Source of the DNA: CALGLS01 sp965222105
Lineage (GTDB): Bacteria; Bacteroidota; Bacteroidia; Chitinophagales; Saprospiraceae
Direction of reading: 5' to 3'
NCBI GenBank assembly: GCA_965222105.1
Contig: CBDCTQ010000033.1
Span: 62,001 to 126,000, forward strand
Length of the DNA stretch: 64,000 nt
Part shown: piece by piece, positions 44,056 through 52,707 of the stretch
How positions within the stretch are numbered: position 1 is the first letter of the stretch
Layout: each line of letters opens with the position of its first letter
Notes under the pieces: generated by a model
Told to the model about the DNA's origin: nothing
The model's input: the letters and a program-made list of their open reading frames with translations, nothing else
The model's database searches: none
Program-made: the position numbers and the translations under genes

Positions 44056-44619
44056 ATGGCAGAGCCAATGGCCGAAAAACGAAAAAGAACCCTCACAGGG
44101 GTCATCAGGGAGTACAACCGCCGGTTGGGCAACTTTGTGCGTAGCCGCGTGTCGAATAGTGCCGACGCTGAAGACATCCTCCAGGAGGTGTGGTACCAGT
44201 TGAGCAAGGTCGTCGATCTGGACTCCATCGACCAGATCAGCGGATGGCTTTTCCGGGTGGCCCGAAATAAGGTGACCGACAATTACCGCAAACAACGCCC
44301 CGAACTCCTGGAAGACTATGCCTATGAAAATGCCGAGGGCGACCTATACCTAAAAGACATCCTGCTGGCCGACACACCGGCACCCGAAACGGAAAACCTT
44401 AAGGAAATTTTTTGGGAAGAACTTTTTGAAGCCCTCGACGAATTGCCGGAGGCTCAACGCGATGTGTTCATCTGGAATGAACTGGAAGACCAGACTTTTC
44501 AGGAAATATCCGACCGCACCGGCGTTAATATCAAGACGTTGATCTCTCGGAAGCGATACGCCGTCCGGCATTTACGTAACCGGCTGGAAGACCTGTACAA
44601 AGAGTTTCAGACATACTAA
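44056..44619 (+). CDS. ECF-type RNA polymerase sigma factor
   Basis: The 187-residue protein has sigma region 2 (RVSNSADAEDILQEVWYQL, then ISGWLFRVARNKVTDNYRKQ) and region 4 (LPEAQRDVFIWNELEDQTFQ, then GVNIKTLISRKRYAVRHLR). It should direct RNA polymerase to a small stress or envelope regulon. No classical anti-sigma gene is adjacent; instead a two-helix membrane protein follows after 59 bp. Two starts three codons apart (both ATG) are possible. Confidence 0.9.
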   Translation: MAEPMAEKRKRTLTGVIREYNRRLGNFVRSRVSNSADAEDILQEVWYQLSKVVDLDSIDQISGWLFRVARNKVTDNYRKQRPELLEDYAYENAEGDLYLKDILLADTPAPETENLKEIFWEELFEALDELPEAQRDVFIWNELEDQTFQEISDRTGVNIKTLISRKRYAVRHLRNRLEDLYKEFQTY

Positions 44620-44678
44620 GGCACACCTCAAACCAAATAGCCATTATTCGTTATTTCTTAAACTAAAAACCATTCGAC

Positions 44679-45026
44679 ATGTACCGAGACGAACCACCTT
44701 ACAGAAGACCTTTCCGCCCCGGGAAAGTATTGTTTTTTCTGTTGGCTGCCGCAGCTTTTGTGCTGATAGTAGGTGGCGTGGTGATGTGGTTGTGGAACGC
44801 CATCCTGCCCGATCTCACCGGGGTGCGGGCCATCAAACTGTGGGAGGCGGTGGGCTTGCTCGTGTTGAGCCGGATATTGTTTGGAGGACTGAACATGGGC
44901 CGCTATCGCCGATTCGGTAAAAAACGTGCTGCCTGGCGGCAAAAATGGATGAATATGTCGGACGAAGAGCGGGCAGAGTTTAAGGCGCGGTGGCGGGAGC
45001 GGTGTGGGCGGAAGGGGAGGCGGTGA
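44679..45026 (+). CDS. Small two-helix membrane protein next to the sigma factor
   Basis: The 115-residue protein has membrane segments at about 18-40 (VLFFLLAAAAFVLIVGGVVM) and 53-72, and a strongly basic, Trp-rich tail (AAWRQKWMNMSDEERAEFKA) that resembles the Met/Arg-rich helices of envelope-stress sensors. It is 59 bp downstream of the ECF sigma gene and probably cotranscribed. A regulatory role with the sigma factor is an inference from position only. Confidence 0.6.
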   Translation: MYRDEPPYRRPFRPGKVLFFLLAAAAFVLIVGGVVMWLWNAILPDLTGVRAIKLWEAVGLLVLSRILFGGLNMGRYRRFGKKRAAWRQKWMNMSDEERAEFKARWRERCGRKGRR

Positions 45027-45044
45027 TATAGTGTTGTTCTGCGA

Positions 45045-45851
45045 TCAGTGTTTTTTTTCTCTTATCCAAATGAAATCCCGAACCCCGTCCATCATATCGA
45101 TTATCGTCATAGACAAGCGATTGTTCATTTTCATGTACTGCTGAACCATGTACATTTCGTGCTCGTTCAGGTTTAAATTGCCTGCGTAATTGAACTGTTC
45201 TTTTCCATCGTCATTTTCGAGTGTAAAATCATTTTGATTAAAAGAGATGATCCGAGCAGCGTAAATAACTTCCTCGTCGGCACTGATCGCGGTGATACGG
45301 AGTTCATTTTCCTCCAGCACGTAGTGTCCCCAGTTGAAATAGTCTGCATCGTTGTTGTTGAGAATGATGATTATCCCCAAACTTGGAATGGCCTTAATGG
45401 TACTTTCTTTTGATTTCCAGGTGCCGCCCAACTTTCTGAAATTTTCCCATGAGCGGATTGTTTTTTTCATGGTTTCGTTTAAGATCGCTTCGCTTTGATA
45501 GTCATAACTATAAGTTTCGTTGCTATCGGGTCGGCTGAGTAACAATTGTTGCTTTTCCAGGATGTTGACTTGAAAGGTTAAATAGCGATCTCCTTTCATA
45601 TCGTATAATTTTAATTCGCCATTTTTAACTTCGTAAATACCTAACGAAAACTCCGGTTGAACCAGATCACTGTATTCTTCCGGATATACTTTTTCGGAAT
45701 AATAATAACCGTCTTCTGTCAACCACAAGCCATCGTAGGTATAGTGTTCTCCTTCTTCCGGTAAGTGCGCCCAAAAGCCGGCAACGTCATTTTGACAAAA
45801 GGAAAAGGCAGCATTCAAAAGAAGGCTTAACAACAGGATTGGTTTTTTCAT
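45045..45851 (-). CDS. Secreted protein of unknown function, lipocalin-like
   Basis: The 268-residue protein has a signal peptide (PILLLSLLLNAAFSFCQ) and a mature part that opens DVAGFWAHLPEEGEHYTYDG and continues with regular beta strands (GIYEVKNGELKLYDMKGD), compatible with a lipocalin-like barrel. A second such unit may begin at GTWKSKESTIKAIP. No catalytic motif is visible. It is convergent with the small membrane gene. Confidence 0.55.
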   Translation of the reverse strand: MKKPILLLSLLLNAAFSFCQNDVAGFWAHLPEEGEHYTYDGLWLTEDGYYYSEKVYPEEYSDLVQPEFSLGIYEVKNGELKLYDMKGDRYLTFQVNILEKQQLLLSRPDSNETYSYDYQSEAILNETMKKTIRSWENFRKLGGTWKSKESTIKAIPSLGIIIILNNNDADYFNWGHYVLEENELRITAISADEEVIYAARIISFNQNDFTLENDDGKEQFNYAGNLNLNEHEMYMVQQYMKMNNRLSMTIIDMMDGVRDFIWIREKKH

Positions 45852-46207
45852 GATATTTTTTTGATTTTAGTTGTAACTCAATAACGTTGAAAGAGCATTC
45901 ATCCATCTAAATTGGATTATGCTAATTTACATATAATTTCCATCAATTCGCCCAAAAAACTAGCATTAGTCCATTTATCATCCAAAGCTGATTTGAAAAT
46001 GATATACATGAGAAACATTAGAAAATTGCATATTTTAAGACTCTGATTGTCAGTTATTTGAAAAACTATCGCCCCTATGATGGATTACTCATCATCCCCG
46101 AAAAACCAAAAATCAAATGGTGCAATAATTGACTTTGTCGAATCTTCGATTTCGGGCTACCTGCCCTGCAAGGCGGGAGTCGCACTAGTGAAAGCTTATT
46201 ATTTTTC
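45852..46207. other. Gene-free gap
   Basis: No gene, strong hairpin or repeat longer than about 15 bp was recognised in these 356 bp. A short GC-rich patch (CTGCCCTGCAAGGCGGGAG) lies near 46160. Confidence 0.4.
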
Positions 46208-46756
46208 CTATTGATTTTTAGCGACCCTTTTTATCCACAGGTAGTCGCTAATACTTGGGTCAATTGAAATTTCTTGGCCCGTTTTTTTATTTTTCAGTAC
46301 ATTGAAATCGTGGTCACTAAAAAATGGACTGTCGAAAAAAGGATGAATGTTGATTCCCAGGAAGTGCAATTGTCCAATGAGGTGTCTGGACTCCAGTACC
46401 TTTTGTAGGTTATTTTTTCGTATAAGATAATTCGCAATGGCGTTAAACATGGACGAATAACCGATGCAGTTGGCCCGATTTAGATGTATCAATTCGTTTG
46501 GGTCGTTTGAAACCAGATTTGTCGCAAAGCTTAGTTCCTCATTGGTTATTTCATCAGCAATTTCCGCGATTTCTTTTAGGTCAATTTTTCTATTAGATGA
46601 CTTGGATTCAATTCTTTCGATCAAATCGCCATTTATTATTTCGATTTCCGCTCTTGTTCCAATTTCATTGTATTTTATTAGCAACCGGTAAAAGAAGCCT
46701 CTAAATAAAAGCAACGCAAGGATGGAGATTCCGATTATTTTGAGCGGTTTTTTCAC
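46208..46756 (-). CDS. Transglutaminase-like membrane-anchored protein
   Basis: The 182-residue protein has an N-terminal membrane anchor (IIGISILALLLFRGFFYRLL). It then shows a Cys-His-Asp layout of the transglutaminase-like fold: RANCIGYSSMFNAIANYLIR with the candidate nucleophile Cys, SDHDFNVLKNKKTG with the His, and ISIDPSISDYLW with the Asp. This fold is found in cysteine proteases and cross-linking enzymes. The assignment rests on motif order only. It lies directly downstream of the repeat-invaded gene. Confidence 0.6.
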   Translation of the reverse strand: MKKPLKIIGISILALLLFRGFFYRLLIKYNEIGTRAEIEIINGDLIERIESKSSNRKIDLKEIAEIADEITNEELSFATNLVSNDPNELIHLNRANCIGYSSMFNAIANYLIRKNNLQKVLESRHLIGQLHFLGINIHPFFDSPFFSDHDFNVLKNKKTGQEISIDPSISDYLWIKRVAKNQ

Positions 46757-46766
46757 TTTTTATTGG

Positions 46767-47204
46767 CTATTGATAGTTTATGCTTTGGAGTGCCTTCGTT
46801 TTCTTTTTGTTTAAATTCAATGCTATTATTAATTGGTTTATTTCGTCTTCTGACTTGAAAGGGCTCGCTGCAACATAACCACAAAGGCACAGAGGCACAA
46901 AGATACACAGAGAAAACCTGTGTGTAGAAGTCGTTCGTCGCGGTTTGCAACCGCGATGCTCCGCTAATATGTCATGCACTCGATTTATTTCGTCTTCTGA
47001 TTTGAAAGGACTTTTCATGCTAAAATTTTCTCCGTTTTTCATCCGATACATTCTTCCCAGGAACATTGAAATAGCGCCATCATCAATATCGCCCGTTAAA
47101 TACGCTTTATACAAATATTCGAAGTTTCTCTCCCTTTCCTCATAGGTGCTTGCGTGATGAATTAGTAAAAAATCAAAAAAATTTAAAGTAATTTCTCTAC
47201 CCAC
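46767..47204 (-). CDS. Small protein gene invaded in frame by a 147-bp repeat insertion
   Basis: The frame opens with a GTG (GREITLNFFDFLLIHHASTY) and reads through 145 residues. SPFKSEDEIN occurs twice because a 27-bp direct repeat flanks the insertion. Between the copies lies LCIFVPLCLCGYVAA, the translation of the CACAAAGG repeat. Without the insertion the protein would be about 96 residues, ending INQLIIALNLNKKKTKALQS. Since 147 is a multiple of 3, the frame survives. No family was recognised. Confidence 0.55.
   Translation of the reverse strand: MGREITLNFFDFLLIHHASTYEERERNFEYLYKAYLTGDIDDGAISMFLGRMYRMKNGENFSMKSPFKSEDEINRVHDILAEHRGCKPRRTTSTHRFSLCIFVPLCLCGYVAASPFKSEDEINQLIIALNLNKKKTKALQSINYQ
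46837..47010. repeat. 27-bp direct repeats flanking an inserted CACAAAGG element
   Basis: The 27-bp copies at 46837-46863 and 46984-47010 share TTTATTTCGTCTTCTGA and differ at only two bases. The 120 bp between them contain ACCACAAAGGCACAGAGGCAC, related to the element at 15947-16038, and the perfect hairpin CGCGGTTTGCAACCGCG. This is either an element insertion with an unusually long duplication or a slipped tandem duplication that captured the repeat. Confidence 0.7.
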
Positions 47205-47279
47205 CCGTCTTCCATGATGAAAGCGGCATTAACCGCCCAACTCGAACCCAATTTTTTCATCATTAAACCATCTTTCATC

Positions 47280-47561
47280 ATGCGACCCTTTAGAAAAATC
47301 TTCCTCTTCTCCGTAGGTCTGGTACTCTTTTTCTTTTTGATCCGAGTGTTTGTAGCAGCCTTGTTCATTGCCGCCTTGATCAGCATACCGTATCTTTTTT
47401 TCCGGGGCCTCAAAAGCGTCTTCCGGAGGGAATACGACTACGACTATCGTAACCCCTATCGCCAATTGCCACCCTGGCAGGAAGAAGACGAACCACTTTT
47501 TTACGGAAGTAAAAGGCAATACACCCGCGTACCCGACTATCGGTATGTCGATGTGCAATAA
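47280..47561 (+). CDS. Small membrane protein upstream of Hsp20
   Basis: From ATG 47280 the 93-residue protein has two close hydrophobic segments (IFLFSVGLVLFFFLIRVFVA, then ALFIAALISIPYLFF) and a polar, Tyr-rich tail (YDYDYRNPYRQLPPW). The earlier ATG at 47214 would add 22 residues without membrane or signal character. It is 67 bp before the Hsp20 gene on the same strand. Function unknown; its layout mirrors the sigma factor's membrane partner at 44679. Confidence 0.55.
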   Translation: MRPFRKIFLFSVGLVLFFFLIRVFVAALFIAALISIPYLFFRGLKSVFRREYDYDYRNPYRQLPPWQEEDEPLFYGSKRQYTRVPDYRYVDVQ

Positions 47562-47628
47562 TTCAACTCAAACTGCGGGAAGGTATAACACCTCCTGCTA
47601 TTTTCAAACCACTAAAATAATTAACACC

Positions 47629-48078
47629 ATGTGTAATCGATTTGCAAATTATCAAAATTGGGGCGGTGCCCACCGCGGACACTGCGGCCCCGGCAAACAT
47701 CACCGACGACGACGAGCCCACCGTATGCGACGCTTCGGAGCCGGCTGGCTCTACCCACCCGCCAACGTCCAGGAATTTGACGACCGCTACGAACTACAGG
47801 TCTTCGCCCCCGGACTGACGAAGGAAGACTTCAGCATCGGCGTGGCCGACGGAGTACTCATCATCAAAGCCGATCCGAAAAGCGGCGAGGACTCCACCAA
47901 TGCCGACAACTGGCGCCGCAAGGAGTTCGCTCCAGAAGGCTTCAAACGACGCTTCGAACTAAACGACGGCATCAACACCGAAGCCATCTCCGCCAAATAC
48001 ACCGACGGCGTACTGCTGGTCACCTTGCCCAAACTCGATGACCACCACACCCAACGGCATGAAGTCACCGTGGAGTAG
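47629..48078 (+). CDS. Small heat-shock protein, Hsp20 family
   Basis: Hsp20 holdases bind unfolding proteins without ATP. From ATG 47629 the 149-residue protein has a His/Arg-rich N-terminal region (GPGKHHRRRRAHRMRRFG) and a clear alpha-crystallin domain: NVQEFDDRYELQVFAPGLTK, FKRRFELNDGINTEAISAKY and GVLLVTLPK. The upstream in-frame ATG lies inside the previous gene and adds no domain. A strong terminator follows at 48123. Confidence 0.9.
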   Translation: MCNRFANYQNWGGAHRGHCGPGKHHRRRRAHRMRRFGAGWLYPPANVQEFDDRYELQVFAPGLTKEDFSIGVADGVLIIKADPKSGEDSTNADNWRRKEFAPEGFKRRFELNDGINTEAISAKYTDGVLLVTLPKLDDHHTQRHEVTVE

Positions 48079-48122
48079 GGCGATCGGCTTCACTCAATGA
48101 TTTTTCACAGATTTGATGGACA

Positions 48123-48160
48123 AAAAGGCAGCTCCGACCTCCGGAGTTGCCTTTTATTTT
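48123..48160 (+). terminator. Rho-independent terminator after hsp20
   Basis: AAAAGGCAGCTCCG (48123-48136) pairs with CGGAGTTGCCTTTT (48142-48155), with one G-T pair, around a 5-base loop; TTTATTTTT follows. It ends the Hsp20 transcript 45 bp after the stop. Confidence 0.8.
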
Positions 48161-48877
48161 TGGTGCCTGTCCCGAAAACATTCGGGAGGTCCCATCCTCT
48201 TTGTAAAACTCAAAAAATAAATAGTCTTTTTGGTGTCTTTGAAAAATCACAAATCGCTCATTATCAATCGCTTATTTGTAATTTTTATCAAAGACAACGA
48301 CAATTTATTTTTCGAGCGAGCCTTTGATAAAAGTATGTCCAAAAAAGAAGCGATACAACCGCTCAACACAGCCGTATCGCTTACTAACCATCTATTATGT
48401 TTTCAGGACTGTTGGGCTTTGCAGTTCATGACAATGTTCAAAAACGATGTCGGTGCATAAACGTTCCCTTTTTGTCGATACACAAGTGGATAGGGAAATA
48501 ATCGCCTAACTTTTCTTCCATTCCTATCCAATCATCTACTGCGACGGACAGATCGCCCATTGCTATTACCGCACGACCGGGAAAATAAAAGGAGAGATTA
48601 CCTCATAGTAGTTTGCAAAACCCAATTAACGGCACCGAAGGTAATCTTTTTTTTCAAAATTCCAAAGTTGAAGTTCAATTATACTTTTACACATTGAAAA
48701 CGAGCCTGTTATCCCAACGCGAATTTGCACAAATTCCACAAAATTAATGTTGCGGAAGCCATTCAGTAATCTGTGAAATTCCGGTCAAAAACGATTGAAA
48801 TCCCTACAAATAGCCCTGAAAATTTCAACTCATCCCGCCATTTCCCTATTTTGTGCCCAGCATCATTACACCCATAC
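48161..48877. other. Gene-free gap between hsp20 and the PhoX-like gene
   Basis: These roughly 700 bp hold no credible gene: the longest frames lack natural composition and family similarity. No strong repeat was found. The DUF839 gene starts at 48878. Confidence 0.5.
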
Positions 48878-50251
48878 ATGAAACATATTCACAGAAGAAA
48901 TTTCCTAAAGCAGGCCGCTCTGGTGAGCCTTGGGTTTACCGGTCTATGGCGGTGCAGCCTTGTCGATTCCTCCAACACAACCCGTTCCACCGCCGGCCAA
49001 TTCGGCCCCCTCGTACCCGACCCTGCCGGACTTCTCGATTTGCCGAAAGGCTTTACCTATCGCATCATCTCCAGAGCCGGCGACAGGATGAGCGACGGAC
49101 TGGTCGTGCCCGGCCGTCCCGACGGCATGGCTGCTTTCACCGCTCCCGGTGGCAAAGTCCTCCTCATCCGCAACCACGAAAACAATCCCAGCAAGGGAAA
49201 ACACAGCCCTTTCGGGAAAATGAATCAACTGCTTACGCCTAATTACCAACAATACTTTTACGATTTTGGCATCGGCGAGAAAAAATGCGTCGGCGGCACT
49301 ACCACCCTTTTGTACAACGAACAAACCGGAGAGGTAGAACGGCAATTCCTCAGCCTCGTTGGTACCGTGCGCAATTGTGCTGGCGGCCCCACCCCCTGGG
49401 GTACCTGGGTGTCGTGTGAGGAAAGCGTGGCTACGGCCGACGATACCCTCCAAAAAGACCACGGCTTCAACTTCGAAGTGCCCGCTTCCGCGGAAATACA
49501 ACTGCACCCGCCCACCCCTATCAAAGACATGGGGCGGTTCAACCACGAAGCCATCTGTGTAGACCCCCGCACCGGCATCGTCTACCAAACCGAAGACCGC
49601 GCCAACGGACTCATCTACCGCTACCTGCCCAACGTCAAAAATCAATTGCTCAAAGGCGGCACCCTGCAGATACTCGCCATCAAAGAGGCCAAAAGCTTTG
49701 ATACCCGCAACTGGAAACGCACGAATATGATCAAAAATCAATTATACGACGTAGAATGGCTCGATATCGACGGCATCCTCTCCCCCGACGACAACCTTCG
49801 CAAAAGAGGATACAATAAAGGAGCCGCCCGCTTTGCCAGAGGTGAGGGCATGTGGTTTGGAAATAAAGAACTCTTCTTCGCCTGCACCAACGGCGGCGCC
49901 GCCAAACTTGGGCAGGTATTCAAATACATCCCCAGCCCCTACGAAGGTACCAGCCAGGAAAATACCGCTCCCGGAAAACTAATGTTATTTGCCGAATCAG
50001 GCGACGAAGGAACCTTCAACCACTGCGACAACCTCACCATTGCTCCCTGGGGTGACGTCATCCTCTGCGAAGACAATGGAGACAAAAACTTCATCCGCGG
50101 CATCAACCCGCAGGGCCAGATATACAACTTTGGCTGTAACCTCGCCTCCGAATCCGAATTCGCGGGCCTATGCTTCTCTCCTTCCGGAAAAACCCTATTT
50201 GTCAACATCCAGGAACACGGAGAAACCATCGCCATCACTTCGAATACTTGA
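48878..50251 (+). CDS. PhoX/DUF839 family protein, Tat-exported
   Basis: From ATG 48878 the 457-residue protein begins with a Tat signal (HRRNFLKQAALVSLGFTGLW). The DUF839 (PhoX-like) propeller follows: NHENNPS, GGPTPWGTWVSCEESV, GRFNHEAICVDPRTGIVYQT and GTFNHCDNLTIAPWGDVILC. True PhoX is a Ca/Fe alkaline phosphatase; GTWVSCEE and FNHEA agree with its active-site and metal regions. Many DUF839 members have no tested activity. Folding in the cytosol before Tat export fits a metal cofactor. Confidence 0.85.
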   Translation: MKHIHRRNFLKQAALVSLGFTGLWRCSLVDSSNTTRSTAGQFGPLVPDPAGLLDLPKGFTYRIISRAGDRMSDGLVVPGRPDGMAAFTAPGGKVLLIRNHENNPSKGKHSPFGKMNQLLTPNYQQYFYDFGIGEKKCVGGTTTLLYNEQTGEVERQFLSLVGTVRNCAGGPTPWGTWVSCEESVATADDTLQKDHGFNFEVPASAEIQLHPPTPIKDMGRFNHEAICVDPRTGIVYQTEDRANGLIYRYLPNVKNQLLKGGTLQILAIKEAKSFDTRNWKRTNMIKNQLYDVEWLDIDGILSPDDNLRKRGYNKGAARFARGEGMWFGNKELFFACTNGGAAKLGQVFKYIPSPYEGTSQENTAPGKLMLFAESGDEGTFNHCDNLTIAPWGDVILCEDNGDKNFIRGINPQGQIYNFGCNLASESEFAGLCFSPSGKTLFVNIQEHGETIAITSNT

Positions 50252-50505
50252 ATGTCGCCATCCATTCAGACTATATCCTTCCGGGCTGTACTTGGCGGTC
50301 GTAGATGGCTGAAAGCCATAACGTTGCGTTTCTTTGCGTTCGTTGCGGTTGAATAGTTGTCCGCGCCGCCACGCAGGCGATAGTCCTTGCTGGCCGCTAG
50401 GCGGGCTGCATGGGCAAGTCAACAAATTAATAATTCTCCCCCCTCCCCAGGCACGCTTTTTGATGTATATATTTTTGTTTTGTCAAATATGTTAAAACAA
50501 ACATC

Positions 50506-52026
50506 ATGAAGCACTTTGAATCCTCTATACTGATCCTGTTATTGATCCTGCCACTATTTACCTCCAAAATAGCATTTTTATTTAGCGACGGCTTGGACCT
50601 GGCCCCCGCTGTAGTCGACTGCGATGTCGATGGCGGCACCATCACCGGTACAGGCCCCTACACCTTTTGTGTAAACGACGGGCAACCCGATTACATTCTC
50701 AACCTCCTCCTTACGGGAAATGTTGGTCCGGTTTCACAATGGGTTATCACCAATGAAGTGGGTACCATTCTGGTTTTGCCCGAAAATGTGGCGTTGGTCG
50801 ATTTCGATGGAGCACTACCGGGCAACTGTCTGATCTACCACATTTCCTACGAACCGGGATTGAATGGATTGAGCCAAACCTTAAGTCTCAACGACCTCCA
50901 GGGCTGCTACCACCTGTCGAATGCCATTGAGGTGATCCGTGAAGATGGGACTGACCCCGATTGCGGTATTGCTCCTTCCCAGCCAGCTTATGCGGTGGTT
51001 GGACGGGAAGAGGTTGTTCTCGAAAATGCGGTCGTATACAGCGGTGGGGTAGGAGTAGTAGAGGAGGATGGACAACTGGAACTCACCGATGGATCTATAG
51101 TGACTGAAAGCAGCACCTTTATCAATGCCCCCGATGTGGTCATCGACAAAAATGCTCAGGCCAATAACGTTTTCGCCCAACAAGCCCTTCCAGATATGCC
51201 TGTTTTTTTGTATAACAATACAAATGCAGGAAACGACCTGGAGATAGATATCGACGACGGAGAAGAAATCGTCCTTACAGAACCCATCTACGAAGACCTC
51301 AAAATCGGTGACGATGCCATCGTCGTATTCTCCGGTCAGGAATACGTTTTCATTGAAGATATACAAACCGGCGACAACACCATCCTGCTTTTCGATCAGT
51401 GTACCAACCTGATGCTCAGCGGCAGAATGCGCCTGGGCAAATACAATGACTTCAACCCCGGTGAGGAAAGAGTTATGGTGTTTGCTGAAAAAGACATCGA
51501 CGTCAAAAAGGGCAGCAGCCTTTATGGTTTCTTCTTTACTCAACGTCAGCTTCGCCTCCGGGAGTCCGATGAAGCCCAACCAGGCCGGGCCACCGGCTTG
51601 CTTTCGGGCAAAGAGGTTAAGGTGGAGGGAAATACAGAACTATGGGCTGAACAGGTAGCATCCTGCGATGACGAAATCGACATCTCCATTTCCGGCCCCG
51701 GCCTTCAGGGATTGTACCAATCCAACGATCAGCCACCGCCCTTCTACGAAACCGAGCTCGATCATTCGACAAAGGCCTATATCAGCGGCCTCTATCCTAA
51801 CCCGGCCAGCGAATCCACCACCCTCCAACTGGAGTTGAAAACCAATCAAACCCTCCGTGTAGAAATTTTCAACACCGCAAGCCTGTTGGTTCACGACCAA
51901 AAATACCACTATACGCCCAATGAACCCATTGAACTATCTCTGGTTGGTTTGCATAAGGGTATATATGTGGTATACATCACCTCTGATGAGCTCGGTATCG
52001 CCGCTACCAAATTGGTGATCCGTTGA
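50506..52026 (+). CDS. Secreted T9SS cargo protein of unknown function
   Basis: The 506-residue protein has an N-terminal signal (SILILLLILPLFTSKIAF) and a C-terminal T9SS sorting domain (ISGLYPNPASESTTLQLELK...GIAATKLVIR). The N-terminal third has paired Cys (VDCDVDGG, TFCVND) and strand-rich sequence. The middle, with acidic VIDKNAQANNVFAQQ and IDIDDGEEIVLTEPIYEDLK, looks like a beta-helix or stacked-strand region. No catalytic motif was recognised. Confidence 0.75.
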   Translation: MKHFESSILILLLILPLFTSKIAFLFSDGLDLAPAVVDCDVDGGTITGTGPYTFCVNDGQPDYILNLLLTGNVGPVSQWVITNEVGTILVLPENVALVDFDGALPGNCLIYHISYEPGLNGLSQTLSLNDLQGCYHLSNAIEVIREDGTDPDCGIAPSQPAYAVVGREEVVLENAVVYSGGVGVVEEDGQLELTDGSIVTESSTFINAPDVVIDKNAQANNVFAQQALPDMPVFLYNNTNAGNDLEIDIDDGEEIVLTEPIYEDLKIGDDAIVVFSGQEYVFIEDIQTGDNTILLFDQCTNLMLSGRMRLGKYNDFNPGEERVMVFAEKDIDVKKGSSLYGFFFTQRQLRLRESDEAQPGRATGLLSGKEVKVEGNTELWAEQVASCDDEIDISISGPGLQGLYQSNDQPPPFYETELDHSTKAYISGLYPNPASESTTLQLELKTNQTLRVEIFNTASLLVHDQKYHYTPNEPIELSLVGLHKGIYVVYITSDELGIAATKLVIR

Positions 52027-52033
52027 TTTTAGT

Positions 52034-52110
52034 TGTTAACGATCAATGACGTGCTTTATTAAAATCATAGCTATAAATGGCATTCGGCGGTTAACGCGAA
52101 TCTGTTTCCA
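52034..52110 (+). repeat. 77-bp direct repeat, left copy
   Basis: This segment (TGTTAACGATCAATGACGTG ... CTGTTTCCA) matches 52270-52346 with roughly ten differences. The two lie 236 bp apart and flank hairpin element B. Confidence 0.8.
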
Positions 52111-52137
52111 TCTACTGATCATTAAAGCACTATGCTG

Positions 52138-52287
52138 GCTACCAGATATTCTGGTACGCCGACCTTGGTTGCGGCCTCTGGCCGCCGAATCATATTCCGC
52201 CGGGCAAAGCCCGTCACCTTGGCCCGTGTATCAGTGAAGGGTGAAGGAGTTTGCCCTACACCCCACGACTGTTAACGATCAATGGCG
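52138..52287. repeat. Hairpin-rich element, copy B
   Basis: This is the second copy of the element at 31231-31378. Hairpins: TACCAG/CTGGTA (52140-52156), GCGGCC-TCT-GGCCGC (52171-52185) and CGGGC-AAA-GCCCG (52201-52213). The outer pair of the second hairpin is G-C here and C-G in copy A, so both bases changed together. The minus strand keeps an open frame (WGVGQTPSPFTDTRAKVTGF) related to that in copy A. Confidence 0.6.
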
Positions 52288-52346
52288 TGCTTTATTAAAA
52301 TCATAGCTCAAAATGGTATTCGGCGGTTAATGTGAATCTGTTTCCA
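52270..52346 (+). repeat. 77-bp direct repeat, right copy
   Basis: Partner of 52034-52110 (TGTTAACGATCAATGGCGTG ... CTGTTTCCA). Its left end overlaps the last bases of hairpin element B. Confidence 0.8.
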
Positions 52347-52707
52347 CCTGGCAATCATTCTTCCACTGCTGCCTCGATCGTTATCAGGAAAATTAATCCG
52401 CAGTCTTCCTTTATTTTTAGGTATTTTAGCCTGCAAGTAGCAATTTTAGGCAGGTATAGAAGTATTTTTTATAAAATTTACCTAAATTGCATTTCCTTTC
52501 ACGAGGCAATCACACAAACCTATCTCTGTCCCCCCTCTTTAGAAGTTACTTAAACTTAGCCTGAACCCCAGTTTATCCCATCTACCACCTATACTATATA
52601 CTACTACCTAAGCTTCATCCTTTTCAGGACGGTTGCCATCCCCTCCAGCAACACGGAGCAATGCTATTTTATTGAATTTTACGTAAGTATAATATAAAAA
52701 CATTAAT

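Larger units (their letters stand above)
52027..52707. other. Repeat-bearing gap before the giant CotH gene
   Basis: The first 320 bp consist of two 77-bp direct repeats around the second hairpin-rich element. The remaining 360 bp show no gene or strong structure. The CotH gene begins at 52708. Confidence 0.6.

Noticed and set aside
48230..48460. A 76-codon plus-strand frame after hsp20
   Set aside because: It follows a terminator, lacks similarity and has unnatural composition.
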